A stretch of 64,000 bases of DNA from UBA5239 sp031548025 (GTDB taxonomy: Bacteria > Verrucomicrobiota > Lentisphaeria > Victivallales > Victivallaceae): the NCBI GenBank assembly GCA_031548025.1, contig JAVBRM010000136.1, positions 1-64,000 on the forward strand, read 5' to 3'. The notes below the pieces were generated by a model that saw only the letters and a list, made by a program, of their open reading frames with translations, was not told the DNA's origin and did no database searches. The position numbers and the translations under genes are program-made. Below are positions 36,192 to 44,915 of the stretch, one piece after another (position 1 is the stretch's first letter; each line of letters begins with the position of its first letter).

Positions 36192-38326
36192 GATTTTTTC
36201 TCCGCATTCAGGACACACCAGCCCCATTCATTCAGTTGACAATGAACCTTATTCCCGTGGATTTCGATTTTTTCGGTATCGCAGGAAGTTCCTAACGGCT
36301 TGATGTTTTCAAGCGCCGGAAATTCCACCGTGAGATCCGAGGAAACTTCATCCATATTCAATACAAAAATCAATTTCTTTCCGTCCGGTAGCCTGCGGAC
36401 GAATATCTGGATATTTTTCCGGTTCGCCGCTTCCAGCTTCCAGACTGGCGCAAGCCCGACCCGCTTGATCAATTCCTGACGGAAAATCTCGCCGGTTTCG
36501 AAATCGATCACCGGTACACTGTCGTCGTTCTGCGGTTTTTCCAGCTTGTAGGCGATTGAGACCTGTGAACCGTAAAGAACCGTTTTACCCAATCCGAAAA
36601 TATTGGTCACGATAGCCGGTTTGCCGTCGGCAAACGCCGCCTCGACCGTACCGCCCTTCACTTCCATGATCGCCTTGAAATCGAAAGCGGGCAGCGGACC
36701 GCAGACGGATTCCTCCAGCCGCTCCAGATCATAAACCTGAGCGCCGAAAAGATCCGTCATAGTTCCGGGCGTCACTTCATAGTGAATTCCCTTGGTATCC
36801 TTAATGGCAAACGGCGCTTCGGCAATCAGGGTGCCGCCTTTTTCGACGAATTTCCGCAGGACCTCCGCCATATCGCGGTCGACATGGGGACGGAACGGAA
36901 TGAACAGAACTTTGGACTCGTCCAGAATTCCCTCCATCACCTGCCGGTTATTGCAGACCCGTGCATTGTATCCGCTGTGCATCAAGGCATTGTAAAGATA
37001 AGTCATACCGCGGGAATAACGCGCCCCGAAGCCTTCCGCCTCGAACAAACTCCAGCAATCATTCGAATCGAGAATCAGGATATCGAGATTGTCCGGAATA
37101 TGATGCAGCATCCGCGCCGAATTGTCGTTCAGGAACTTCGAAAATTCACCGAATTCGGCGGCGCGCTCGGTAATCCGCCCATCCCAGCCCACCAGGTTGA
37201 ACTCCCCGGCCTGGGCATCGGAAATACGGCTTCGGTAGAGCCAGCGCAGAATGGCGCGGGCGCCGTGCGCCACAAACATCATGTCCCGCGCATTCATCTG
37301 GCGTGGGCTGTAACTGCGCGGCACCAGATTGTGAACCCAGCTGACCGGTCCGGCCTCGGTTTCCACGATCCAGAATCCGTACGGATCTTGCCGGTGTTTC
37401 CGGAATCCCTTGGCTATCAGCGGAATATTGTAGCGGTATGTAAACTCGTACGGGGTGAAATTATGGGGATTTTTGCCCTGCCCGTGAATGGTGTAACTGC
37501 TGCTGCCGAGAATGTCTTCCTTGCCGAAAATATCGGAATCATTCGTCGAACACATATGGGAAATCACCGGAGTATCCGGGTCCGCGGACCTGATCCAATC
37601 CGCGACCAGATTGAATTTATCGGTCCGGTTCTCGTATGTGAATTGCTTCCAATCCAGGAACGGGATGTAGCCCCCGGCCTCAAAACTGGCTTCCGGCTGC
37701 GGGTTCACATCGTCCCAACCGCGGAAATACACAGGGAATTCCGTACTCCAGGCTTTTGCCAGAGTGTCCAGATCGCCATATTTTTTCGCCAGCCACTCCC
37801 GGTACAGTGCCACTGTGTTTTTGCAGTAACACGGAGAGAGACGCGGCTCGTTCCAACCCGACCACGCCAGCAAAGCGGGGTGGTCCTTGTAACGCGCCAC
37901 TACTTCCCGGATGAATTCCGCCGCTTCCCGCTGGTAAACCGGATCGTCATAACACAATTTGAACCGGTTGAAACGCAGTTCTTCCGAAGCGTCCGGGGTG
38001 GGCTTGAGCAATGCGCAGTGCCGGTCGTAAACCAGATGCCGCGGCGGATAAATCGCCTGCAGATTGGTGAACGTGCCGCCGACATTGCCGATTACTTTCA
38101 AGCCGTTTTTCTGCGCCAGATCGAAAACCAGGTCCAGGCTGGAATAATCGCGCTGTCCCGGAACCTTTTCGATCCGGTCCCAGCAGATAAACGCCCGGAA
38201 GACCGTCAAGCCGAGCTTCGCCATGCGTTCGATATCAGCAGGCCATTGCGCGATATCCACTTCCGTCGCTTTGGCCAGAGGCGCATAAGTCGCGCCAACC
38301 GGAAAAAATGTATTGACTTCTTTCAT
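36188..38326 (-). CDS. GH42-type beta-galactosidase, cytoplasmic
   Basis: The 712-residue protein has the GH42 barrel: LTVFRAFICWDRIEKVPGQ, then WSGWNEPRLSPCYC with the acid/base Glu, ALYREWLAKKYGDLDTLAKA, and VETEAGPVSWVHN with the likely nucleophile. It is followed by the GATase-like trimerisation domain (VLFIPFRPHVDRDMAEVLRK) and a short beta domain. There is no signal peptide. The in-frame TTG at 38353 lies in a 7-bp tandem repeat, so I use the ATG at 38326, after GGA. It is third in a minus-strand operon IclR > SDR > GH42 > dehydratase. The WNEP form, instead of the usual NEY/NEF, suggests a subfamily with another galactoside or arabinoside preference. Confidence 0.85.
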   Translation of the reverse strand: MKEVNTFFPVGATYAPLAKATEVDIAQWPADIERMAKLGLTVFRAFICWDRIEKVPGQRDYSSLDLVFDLAQKNGLKVIGNVGGTFTNLQAIYPPRHLVYDRHCALLKPTPDASEELRFNRFKLCYDDPVYQREAAEFIREVVARYKDHPALLAWSGWNEPRLSPCYCKNTVALYREWLAKKYGDLDTLAKAWSTEFPVYFRGWDDVNPQPEASFEAGGYIPFLDWKQFTYENRTDKFNLVADWIRSADPDTPVISHMCSTNDSDIFGKEDILGSSSYTIHGQGKNPHNFTPYEFTYRYNIPLIAKGFRKHRQDPYGFWIVETEAGPVSWVHNLVPRSYSPRQMNARDMMFVAHGARAILRWLYRSRISDAQAGEFNLVGWDGRITERAAEFGEFSKFLNDNSARMLHHIPDNLDILILDSNDCWSLFEAEGFGARYSRGMTYLYNALMHSGYNARVCNNRQVMEGILDESKVLFIPFRPHVDRDMAEVLRKFVEKGGTLIAEAPFAIKDTKGIHYEVTPGTMTDLFGAQVYDLERLEESVCGPLPAFDFKAIMEVKGGTVEAAFADGKPAIVTNIFGLGKTVLYGSQVSIAYKLEKPQNDDSVPVIDFETGEIFRQELIKRVGLAPVWKLEAANRKNIQIFVRRLPDGKKLIFVLNMDEVSSDLTVEFPALENIKPLGTSCDTEKIEIHGNKVHCQLNEWGWCVLNAEKKS

Positions 38327-38355
38327 TTTCAATTTTCCATTTTCAATTTTCAATT
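38324..38355. repeat. 7-bp tandem repeat at the GH42 translation start
   Basis: CATTTTC and AATTTTC alternate for four full copies plus AATT (38324-38355). On the minus strand this reads GAAAATT/GAAAATG and covers the region just before the GH42 ATG, including a three-codon decoy frame from the ATG at 38340. Copy-number slippage would change ribosome-site spacing. Confidence 0.7.
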
Positions 38356-38362
38356 AAAGAAA

Positions 38363-39106
38363 TTAAGGCGCGTAGTACATGCCGCCGTTGATATTGATGG
38401 TTTCTCCGGTCACATAACCGTTGCGGATGGCGAAAATCACCGCGTCGGCAATTTCTTCGCAAGTCGCGCCGCGCCCCAGCGGAATGGCGGCGGATTCTTC
38501 CGCTTTCTTTTCCGGGGTCAGGCGCTTGTCGATATTTTCAGTAACCACCATGCCGGGGGCCACCGTGTTGGCGGTAATGTTGTACGGAGCGCCGTTGTGG
38601 GCAAAGGCCCGGGTGATCCCGTGCTGCCCGAGCTTGGACACGCCGTAAGCGATCATGGTCATTTCAGCGGGACGGAAACTGCGAACGCTGGAAATATTGA
38701 CGATGCGCCCGTATTTGCGCTCCTTCGCCTGGTTGTAAAACGCCAGCGAACAGAGGAAAGTGCCTTTGAGATTGACTTCCATCACCATGTCGAACCACTG
38801 GCTTTCGGTCATTTCCGGCTTGCGACGCCACGGATCGAGCCGCGCGTTGTTCACCAGAATATCCACGGGGCCCAGGTCCGCGAACATTTTGTTGACCGCC
38901 GTTTCGTCACTCACATCACAACGGTAAACCCGAACGTCACCGCCGACCGCCTCGACTTCCTTGCGCACATTTTCGGCATTTTCACTATTGTTGGCATAGT
39001 TGATCACGATCTTGCAACCCAGTTTGGCCAGTTCGATGGCGATGATTCGTCCCAGTCCCTGGGAAGCACCGGTGATCAGTGCGACTTTTCCTGCGATGTT
39101 TTCCAT
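38363..39106 (-). CDS. Short-chain dehydrogenase/reductase (SDR)
   Basis: The 247-residue SDR has the cofactor motif TGASQGLG (about residues 13-20), DILVNNARLDPW (NNAR in place of NNAG), catalytic Ser in VNISSVRS, YGVSK with the catalytic Tyr and Lys, and the FabG-like end TGETININGGMYY. FabG and sugar dehydrogenases are close in sequence; the setting between IclR, GH42 and a sugar-acid dehydratase favours oxidation of a free aldose. AGGA inside the end of the IclR gene serves as its ribosome site, so both are on one message. Confidence 0.87.
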   Translation of the reverse strand: MENIAGKVALITGASQGLGRIIAIELAKLGCKIVINYANNSENAENVRKEVEAVGGDVRVYRCDVSDETAVNKMFADLGPVDILVNNARLDPWRRKPEMTESQWFDMVMEVNLKGTFLCSLAFYNQAKERKYGRIVNISSVRSFRPAEMTMIAYGVSKLGQHGITRAFAHNGAPYNITANTVAPGMVVTENIDKRLTPEKKAEESAAIPLGRGATCEEIADAVIFAIRNGYVTGETININGGMYYAP

Positions 39107-39111
39107 AATTT

Positions 39112-39852
39112 CTATCCTATTGTGTTAATAGTGGTTATTTCTCTGGATATATTCAATGCGGCCTCCTTCAAGACTCGCAAAAACGCTTCTTTACGCTCGC
39201 CGGCATAGTCCTCAATATAAATGGACCCGCCAACCACCCCGATCAACTCGTTGCCGCGGAATACCGGAAAAGCCGCAATCCCCTGCCCCCGCCTCGAATC
39301 CAAAAATTCGATCTGACGCTCGGAGCGAATCCGCTCAAAATCGGTATTCTCATCATAAAGCACCAACCCATCGTCCTCATAAGCGGCAATCATCTCCACC
39401 CGTTCATCGTCCGGCATGAAAGATGCCAGCATCAACCCGGTGGCAGTGGACAACAAATCCCGGTAAGCAATTTCCGTCATGTGAATCATCAGCTTGGAGC
39501 AGCAATTGCGGTGATACAGGATATAACGCAAATCGCCCCGGCGCTCCGCGAGCATGACCGAAGCCTCCGCCGTTTCGGCGGCCTGTGACAGAATCCGGCT
39601 TGCGCACTTCACCAGCCACGGCTTGTAAACCACATTGTTGCCCAGCGTCAACATGCGCGGTCCAACCGTATACCCCTCCTGACGCGAGACCTGATCCAGA
39701 TAATCGGCGTCCACCAGCTCGCGCACAATCCGCGCGCAGGTCGCCACATTGATCCCGAATTTCTCCGCCAACACCGTAATCCTCACCGGCCGCGGCGAAG
39801 CATTCACCACCGCCTCCAGAATCGCCAAAGTTTTGTCCAGTACCTTAATCAT
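39112..39852 (-). CDS. IclR-family transcription regulator
   Basis: The 246-residue protein has an N-terminal winged helix (VLDKTLAILEAVVNASPRPV, LAEKFGINVATCARIVREL, VSRQEGYTVGPRMLTLGN) and the IclR effector domain (YRDLLSTATGLMLASFMPDD, SRRGQGIAAFPVFRGNELIG, VVGGSIYIED). It heads the operon with SDR, GH42 and dehydratase and probably controls that operon and itself. The start ATG at 39852 has no clear ribosome site. Confidence 0.93.
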   Translation of the reverse strand: MIKVLDKTLAILEAVVNASPRPVRITVLAEKFGINVATCARIVRELVDADYLDQVSRQEGYTVGPRMLTLGNNVVYKPWLVKCASRILSQAAETAEASVMLAERRGDLRYILYHRNCCSKLMIHMTEIAYRDLLSTATGLMLASFMPDDERVEMIAAYEDDGLVLYDENTDFERIRSERQIEFLDSRRGQGIAAFPVFRGNELIGVVGGSIYIEDYAGERKEAFLRVLKEAALNISREITTINTIG

Positions 39853-39881
39853 TGCATTTTCACATTATGAAATTATTTATC

Positions 39882-39920
39882 ACTATACAATAGTATACTT
39901 CACAAAATAAAAATTACAAA
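39882..39920 (-). promoter_or_regulatory. Candidate IclR-operon promoter with overlapping dyad
   Basis: On the minus strand TTTGTA (39920-39915) and TATACT (39897-39892) are 17 bases apart. The dyad ACTAT-ACA-ATAGT (39882-39894) overlaps the -10 box and may be the IclR site. Confidence 0.45.
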
Positions 39921-39971
39921 CCGAATTTATATTTTCCATTTTGAAATTTTTCACTTTTTCCACATTGGGTA

Positions 39972-39999
39972 TTGACAATTGATTTTTTTCCATTATAAT
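39972..39999 (+). promoter_or_regulatory. Consensus promoter of the LacI-type regulator unit
   Basis: TTGACA (39972-39977) and TATAAT (39994-39999), both perfect consensus, are 16 bases apart. A first operator-like dyad begins 2 bases after the -10 box, so the promoter is built for repression. Confidence 0.75.
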
Positions 40000-40000
40000 A

Positions 40001-40016
40001 ATTGTATCGATACCAA
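40001..40016. promoter_or_regulatory. LacI-type operator 1
   Basis: The 16-base dyad ATTGTATC/GATACCAA has a central CG, with six of eight positions paired, at the predicted transcription start. A near copy follows at 40049. Confidence 0.6.
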
Positions 40017-40048
40017 TTTAAATAGATACGCAAGCTCAATTATTCACA

Positions 40049-40064
40049 ATTGTATCGATGCAAT
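40049..40064. promoter_or_regulatory. LacI-type operator 2, overlapping the start codon
   Basis: ATTGTATC/GATGCAAT is a central-CG dyad with seven of eight positions paired. Its first ten bases (ATTGTATCGA) are identical to operator 1, 48 bases upstream. It includes the first bases of the ATG at 40063, so two sites could support looping or a road block. Confidence 0.6.
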
Positions 40065-41076
40065 GAAAAACAAACGGAATCAGAATATGCAGAAAACCGC
40101 GCTTCGCAAAACAACCTTGCAGGATATAGCCGATTACTGCCGTCTTTCCAAAAGTACCGTGGCGCAGGTAATGAGCGATCCGGACCATATCAAGGTTCGC
40201 CGTTCAACCGTCGAAAAAGTATTGGAAGCGGCCCGGGAGTTGAATTATTCGACCAACTACGCCGCCAAGCGTTTGCGGACCAGCCGAACCTATACCATCG
40301 GGGTGGTATTTCCCAACATCACCAGTTTTTTTCGAGAATTGATTCCGTTTCTGGACCGGGAGTTGGCCGCCAATAATTATTTCGGCTTCTTCTCGTTCTG
40401 GGATCCGTCTGACCGTCAAAACTACCGCAATGTCTACAACCGGCTGCGCGATCACGGTCTTGACGGCATTATCACCAACGACAAGGACGAAAGTATTCCG
40501 GATATCAACGTACCCACCGTTATTTACGGCAATCGACTTCAGTACTTCGACTGCGTTTACCCGGACAAGGAAGAGTACGCACGGCAGGCGGTCAAATATC
40601 TTTATGAGCGTGGACATCGCAAAATCGGGTTCATCGGGCAGCGGTTTGGCATCCGTATTCAGGCATTGTGGGATGAATTCGGCAAATACAATTTAATGAT
40701 CCATCCCGAGTGGTTCCGCGGCTGCAGCGCTTACATGGACAAAGGTTACCAGGAAACCAAAGCTTTGCTGCAGACCGCGGAACTTCCGACCGCCCTGATC
40801 ACCCATAGCGATCATGTGGCTTACGGAGCGTTGCGGGCACTGGAAGAGGCCGGGTTGAAGGTTCCCGACGACATCTCGATCCTGAGTTACGACAATCTGC
40901 CGGAATCCGAATACAGCAGCCCCCCCCTGACGACCTTTGACCAGCGCTATGAGTATGCGGCGAAACTATTGGTCGACACCGTGTTGAAGCGAATTGAAAA
41001 TCCGCATCTGCCCCAGCAGCACCTGGGTTATAATTTACCTTTAGTTGAACGAAAAAGCGTCAGAACACTGTCATAA
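40063..41076 (+). CDS. LacI-family transcription regulator
   Basis: The 337-residue repressor has the LacI helix-turn-helix (TTLQDIADYCRLSKSTVAQV), hinge ELNYSTNYAAKRLRT, and the ligand domain TYTIGVVFPNITSFFRELIP, YLYERGHRKIGFIGQ, TALITHSDHVAYGALRALEE and DDISILSYDNLPESEYSSPP. ATG at 40063 has no clear ribosome site; an ATG at 40087 (just before QKTALRK) with a weak GGA is also possible. The promoter carries two operator dyads, so it probably represses itself and the three genes downstream. The stop is 12 bases before the pilin-like gene, which has AAGGAGG. Confidence 0.92.
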   Translation: MKNKRNQNMQKTALRKTTLQDIADYCRLSKSTVAQVMSDPDHIKVRRSTVEKVLEAARELNYSTNYAAKRLRTSRTYTIGVVFPNITSFFRELIPFLDRELAANNYFGFFSFWDPSDRQNYRNVYNRLRDHGLDGIITNDKDESIPDINVPTVIYGNRLQYFDCVYPDKEEYARQAVKYLYERGHRKIGFIGQRFGIRIQALWDEFGKYNLMIHPEWFRGCSAYMDKGYQETKALLQTAELPTALITHSDHVAYGALRALEEAGLKVPDDISILSYDNLPESEYSSPPLTTFDQRYEYAAKLLVDTVLKRIENPHLPQQHLGYNLPLVERKSVRTLS

Positions 41077-41088
41077 TAAGGAGGTCGT

Positions 41089-41955
41089 ATGTCTGCTGTT
41101 AAACACAGATCACATTTCACACTCATTGAACTCCTGGTAGTAATTGCCATCATTGCGATATTAGCAGCAATACTGTTGCCCGCCTTGCAGAAAGCACGTA
41201 AAACCGCATATTATGCCGGATGCTCAAGCAACCTTAAACAGATCGGGCACGGACTGCTGAACTATGCCTCCGACAACAACGAATACGGTCCCGATCGGCT
41301 CAATCAGCATTACCGACATATTTTCGACGACGCTACGATCATGACTTCTTATTTGTGGAACAGCCTGCCGGGCACGGCGGCGGATATCCCGGCATTCTCC
41401 CGGGCCAACCAGCATCTGGTTTGTCCCGGTTACGCCGTCAGGGATTTCGCCAACCGTCAAACAACCACAGCCAAGAATGACTTTATGCAGGTAACCCAGA
41501 CGGGCGGCATAGTCAATATATATTACGGAATCCATTTTGGAACCGGTACCGGCGCGACCTATTCCGGCGGCTATGCCTATACAGGGACCAGTAGTCAAGC
41601 GCCGCTGCCTTCGCTGCGGATGCTGGGGCAAAAAATTCCTTGCCCCAATGGAACTATTTTCACATGGGCTTTGGCGGCAAAAGAAGCCAGCCGTCAGGCT
41701 ATGGCCGGAGATTGGTTCTGTTTGAGCAGCGAACGCTCTCTGTGCAAGAGCGACCGCTACGGAAGCGGCCGCTATAATCAACCTTCCCATGACGGAAACA
41801 ACACTCTGTTCGTCGACGGTCATGTCGAAAAAATCAGCGCCGCGGATATTTACAGCCGGGCGACGCTGAACAGTAGCGGAGCTCTGAGCGGCGGCCTGAA
41901 TTACTTCGGCAATCATTACGGTTGCTGGAATACATGCCGAATCTTCTTTCAATAA
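41089..41955 (+). CDS. Pilin-like protein with prepilin N-terminus and H-x8-DG motif
   Basis: The 288-residue protein begins MSAVKHRSHFTLIELLVVIA, a prepilin signal and stalk. The globular part has HLVCPGYAVRDF and MAGDWFCLSSERS, with several cysteines, and ends SHDGNNTLFVDGHVEKISA (His to DG spacing eight). AAGGAGG ends three bases before the ATG, a strong ribosome site. It lies between the LacI regulator and two secreted proteins, the same arrangement as in the other pilin-glycosidase units. Confidence 0.88.
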   Translation: MSAVKHRSHFTLIELLVVIAIIAILAAILLPALQKARKTAYYAGCSSNLKQIGHGLLNYASDNNEYGPDRLNQHYRHIFDDATIMTSYLWNSLPGTAADIPAFSRANQHLVCPGYAVRDFANRQTTTAKNDFMQVTQTGGIVNIYYGIHFGTGTGATYSGGYAYTGTSSQAPLPSLRMLGQKIPCPNGTIFTWALAAKEASRQAMAGDWFCLSSERSLCKSDRYGSGRYNQPSHDGNNTLFVDGHVEKISAADIYSRATLNSSGALSGGLNYFGNHYGCWNTCRIFFQ

Positions 41956-41969
41956 AGGACGGAAATGAT

Positions 41970-44900
41970 ATGAAACGAATAATTCTTTCTTTGATGATGA
42001 TTTCAGGAAGTCTTGCCGTTTATGCCCAGTTGCCGGCGGATGCCCTGTTCGTAGAAGCGGAAACCATGATTGCGGACCAGACTCAATGGAAAACACGCCG
42101 GATAGAGGGGTATTATGGCGGTTATGTCAGCGGCAAAGCCTGGTTGGAAAGTTCTCCGCGCGGAGAAGGAACCGCGACCGCTGCGCTGCAGTGTCCGGCT
42201 GCCGGTAAATATCATATCTGGGTACGCTACAGCGACGCCTTGAAGCGCAATGCCGCTACTCCGTTTCAAGTTACCGTCACGCAGTCGGAGCAGCGTGTCC
42301 GAAAGGAATTCAATACCGCCAGTTTGCGGACGGACGCCGATGGGCAAAAGCGCTGGGGGAACCGGGTGCACGCCCTGGTCTGGGACTGCATGGAAGTTGA
42401 CCTGGAGCCTGGTGCATTTGAGCTTATGGTCAGCAAAAACGGTGCGGCCAATATGATCGACTGTTTCCTGATCACCCGTGATCTGACATACCTGCCATAT
42501 ATCGAAGACTGCTTTCCGCTTTACATGAAAATCGAAGCCGCTCCCGACAGTGAAAAGGCTTGGCGTTATTCTCTGTGGGGGAGGAAAGCCGATGGAAAAT
42601 ATTATTGGGAGCACGTCAGCCTGCAGCTTCCTTTCGCGCGCCGGGCGTTGAAGGGTGGCGAGGCCTCGGAATGGGTTTATATTTCCAATCTGTTGGCGTT
42701 ATCGGAGCCGGGCACCTGGAATCGGTTGGTGGTTTCCGCCTTCGGTTCCAAGCGGCAGGAGAAAGCGCCTGCCGCCAATTACAATGTCTATTTTTCCACG
42801 ACTCCGGATGAAAAGGGGATCGTGAAGAAAGTGGAGCGCCGGGGCAGAGGTCCGGCGGCCGCATTCAAGATCGTGCTGACAGAGCGTGAACAAATCACCA
42901 GTGACCTGGAGGAAAGCGCCGCCAATCTGCAACGTTCCATGGCTGATCAGGCATACGGTAAACGGCCGGAAAAATTTCCGGTCGCCACTCAGGCGATAAT
43001 CGATACTCTCTCCGATGAAACGCTCCGCAACGAAATTGAGACTCTGCGCAATATCGGCGTCAATATCATTTCCTTCGCACCGGAGTATGCCGACCGGTTT
43101 TCCAATCTGGGCTGGAACAATGTTTCGGTGAGTTTCCGGCCTTACCATCTGCAGACGACGGTCAAGGGCATCCGCTGCGGGCGCCAGCCGAAGAAAGACG
43201 CGATTGTTTCCCTGATTGAGGGGGCGGAAAAAACTGCCGCGAGCTATCCGCCCGGAATCAACGTCACCCGTGAAGCCTCATTGGCCGATGAACCCCGCTC
43301 GCAGTATCTGCGGCATGTGACCGAATGTCCAGTCTGCATCAAGGCATTTCCGCAATATCTGAAACAACAACAGGTTCCGCTGGAAGAACTGCAAGAGAAC
43401 TCCTACAATGACATAAAACCTTCCGCGGATCGCAGCAACGCCGTGCTATTCTATTGGAGTAGTCGTTACGGCATTGATACTTCACTGGAGTTCTTCAAAT
43501 TCTGTACCCGGACCGCCGAGGCCAAATCGCCGGACTGGAAAACCAAAGTCAATTTCGCCGGCGAAATCCGCGGTAACATGGTTGCCGCGGGCATGGACTG
43601 GTTTGAGCTTTACCGTCAGGGAGCACTGACCACCGGTTATCACGAGGATTATTCCGCTTGGATGAAAAATTACCAGATCCGGGGCTATTATATGGCGGTC
43701 ATGCGGGCGGCTTGTGCTCCGTATGACCGGATATTCGGTCCGCTGGCGTGTTTCCCATCCAACACTCAATGGGAGTTCATTGCCGCCGGGTTCTCTCAAC
43801 TGGGGCAAGGGGCAAAAAAATTCACGTTTTTCAATTATGGACCGCATTATATTCCGACCTCGAGTCCATGCAGCGCTCTGCAATGGGTTCACAATGCCGC
43901 CCGGCATGTGACCTATGCCATCGGCGCGGTGGAAGACCAATTGCTGAATGCGGAAGTGGTAAAAGGTGACGCCGCCATGCTGCTTTCGACTACCGGCGAT
44001 CTGTGGCAGGCCAACCCGTCTCAACCGGATTTTACCAATCCTTACGGCATGGAGCGGACTTTCCTGTATTTGTTGCTGCGGCACCTACACGTCCGGGTGG
44101 ATATCCTGCCCGAGGAAGACTTGGCGTCACGGCTTGCCGGATATAAATTATTGCTGGTCACGGATACCCACATCCGCCGCGAATATGTTCCGGCTTTGCG
44201 CGAATGGGTCAGAAACGGCGGCGTTCTTTACGCCGGAGCCAATGCCTTGAGCTTCGATGAATACAACCGCCCGCTCAGCCTGTTGGACGAAATGGGCATT
44301 GTTCGCGGCGCGCTGGAAGGCGATGCAAACCTCGCGCCGGGGCGCCCTCCCTATGAAATGGCAAAACGCAAAGTGCTCGGTCAGGTCGATACTGCTCAAA
44401 AATTCGGCTTTATCATCGCGGCTCAAAATCTGCGGGGCGGCGCCGTCGTATTCCGGCGAGACAATGGACAGAATGCTTTGACGGTTTCCGGATTCGGACA
44501 AGGGAAACTGGCGGCGGGCGGTATATTCCCTGCCTTGGCGTATATCTACCATGCTCAGACGGATTCAAGTCTGAAATTGATTACTCCGGTCAATTACCCG
44601 GAGGGACCGCGTCAGTTCATCGAAGCGGTGGTAAAGGCTTCCGGAATTACGCCTTCGGTCACCGCCGGTGACGCCCTCCTGGAGCCCAATTTGTTGCGCC
44701 GCGGCAAGACTTTGCTGATTGCCCTGGCGAACTGGAGCGGCCGGGAAATAGAGTCCACTCTTACTCTGCGGGGCATGGGAAGCGCCGCCGGCGTCAAAGC
44801 GCTTCGCAGCACGGTAAAATTAATCAACAACAACAGCGATGAAGTCGTCATCGACGGGACCTTCGGCAACGGCGATTTCATCATTGTGGAAATGCAGTAA
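41970..44900 (+). CDS. Large secreted glycosidase-like protein with CBM-like N-terminus and GATase-like region
   Basis: The 976-residue protein has a signal peptide (KRIILSLMMISGSLAVYAQ). Residues about 20-170 look like a carbohydrate-binding beta sandwich (ALFVEAETMIADQTQWKTRR, KYHIWVRYSDALKRN). A TIM barrel follows at about 340-700, with SLADEPRSQYL (likely acid/base Glu), CPVCIKAFPQYLKQ, and FFNYGPHYIPTSS. A GATase-like domain (YKLLLVTDTHIRREYVPALR, EWVRNGGVLYAGANALS) and a beta end complete it. I chose the ATG at 41970 after AAGGACGG because it starts the signal peptide. The family is not recognised; the layout is that of GH42-like enzymes. Confidence 0.75.
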   Translation: MKRIILSLMMISGSLAVYAQLPADALFVEAETMIADQTQWKTRRIEGYYGGYVSGKAWLESSPRGEGTATAALQCPAAGKYHIWVRYSDALKRNAATPFQVTVTQSEQRVRKEFNTASLRTDADGQKRWGNRVHALVWDCMEVDLEPGAFELMVSKNGAANMIDCFLITRDLTYLPYIEDCFPLYMKIEAAPDSEKAWRYSLWGRKADGKYYWEHVSLQLPFARRALKGGEASEWVYISNLLALSEPGTWNRLVVSAFGSKRQEKAPAANYNVYFSTTPDEKGIVKKVERRGRGPAAAFKIVLTEREQITSDLEESAANLQRSMADQAYGKRPEKFPVATQAIIDTLSDETLRNEIETLRNIGVNIISFAPEYADRFSNLGWNNVSVSFRPYHLQTTVKGIRCGRQPKKDAIVSLIEGAEKTAASYPPGINVTREASLADEPRSQYLRHVTECPVCIKAFPQYLKQQQVPLEELQENSYNDIKPSADRSNAVLFYWSSRYGIDTSLEFFKFCTRTAEAKSPDWKTKVNFAGEIRGNMVAAGMDWFELYRQGALTTGYHEDYSAWMKNYQIRGYYMAVMRAACAPYDRIFGPLACFPSNTQWEFIAAGFSQLGQGAKKFTFFNYGPHYIPTSSPCSALQWVHNAARHVTYAIGAVEDQLLNAEVVKGDAAMLLSTTGDLWQANPSQPDFTNPYGMERTFLYLLLRHLHVRVDILPEEDLASRLAGYKLLLVTDTHIRREYVPALREWVRNGGVLYAGANALSFDEYNRPLSLLDEMGIVRGALEGDANLAPGRPPYEMAKRKVLGQVDTAQKFGFIIAAQNLRGGAVVFRRDNGQNALTVSGFGQGKLAAGGIFPALAYIYHAQTDSSLKLITPVNYPEGPRQFIEAVVKASGITPSVTAGDALLEPNLLRRGKTLLIALANWSGREIESTLTLRGMGSAAGVKALRSTVKLINNNSDEVVIDGTFGNGDFIIVEMQ

Positions 44901-44915
44901 ACAAGGATTTATCTC

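Noticed and set aside
38326..38353. TTG at 38353 as start of the GH42 gene
   Set aside because: Its nine extra residues are encoded by the 7-bp tandem repeat and it has no ribosome site; the ATG at 38326 fits GH42 length.
36782..39208. 808-residue plus-strand frame opposite the GH42 and SDR genes
   Set aside because: It spans two sure genes and their junction on the other strand and has no domain of its own.
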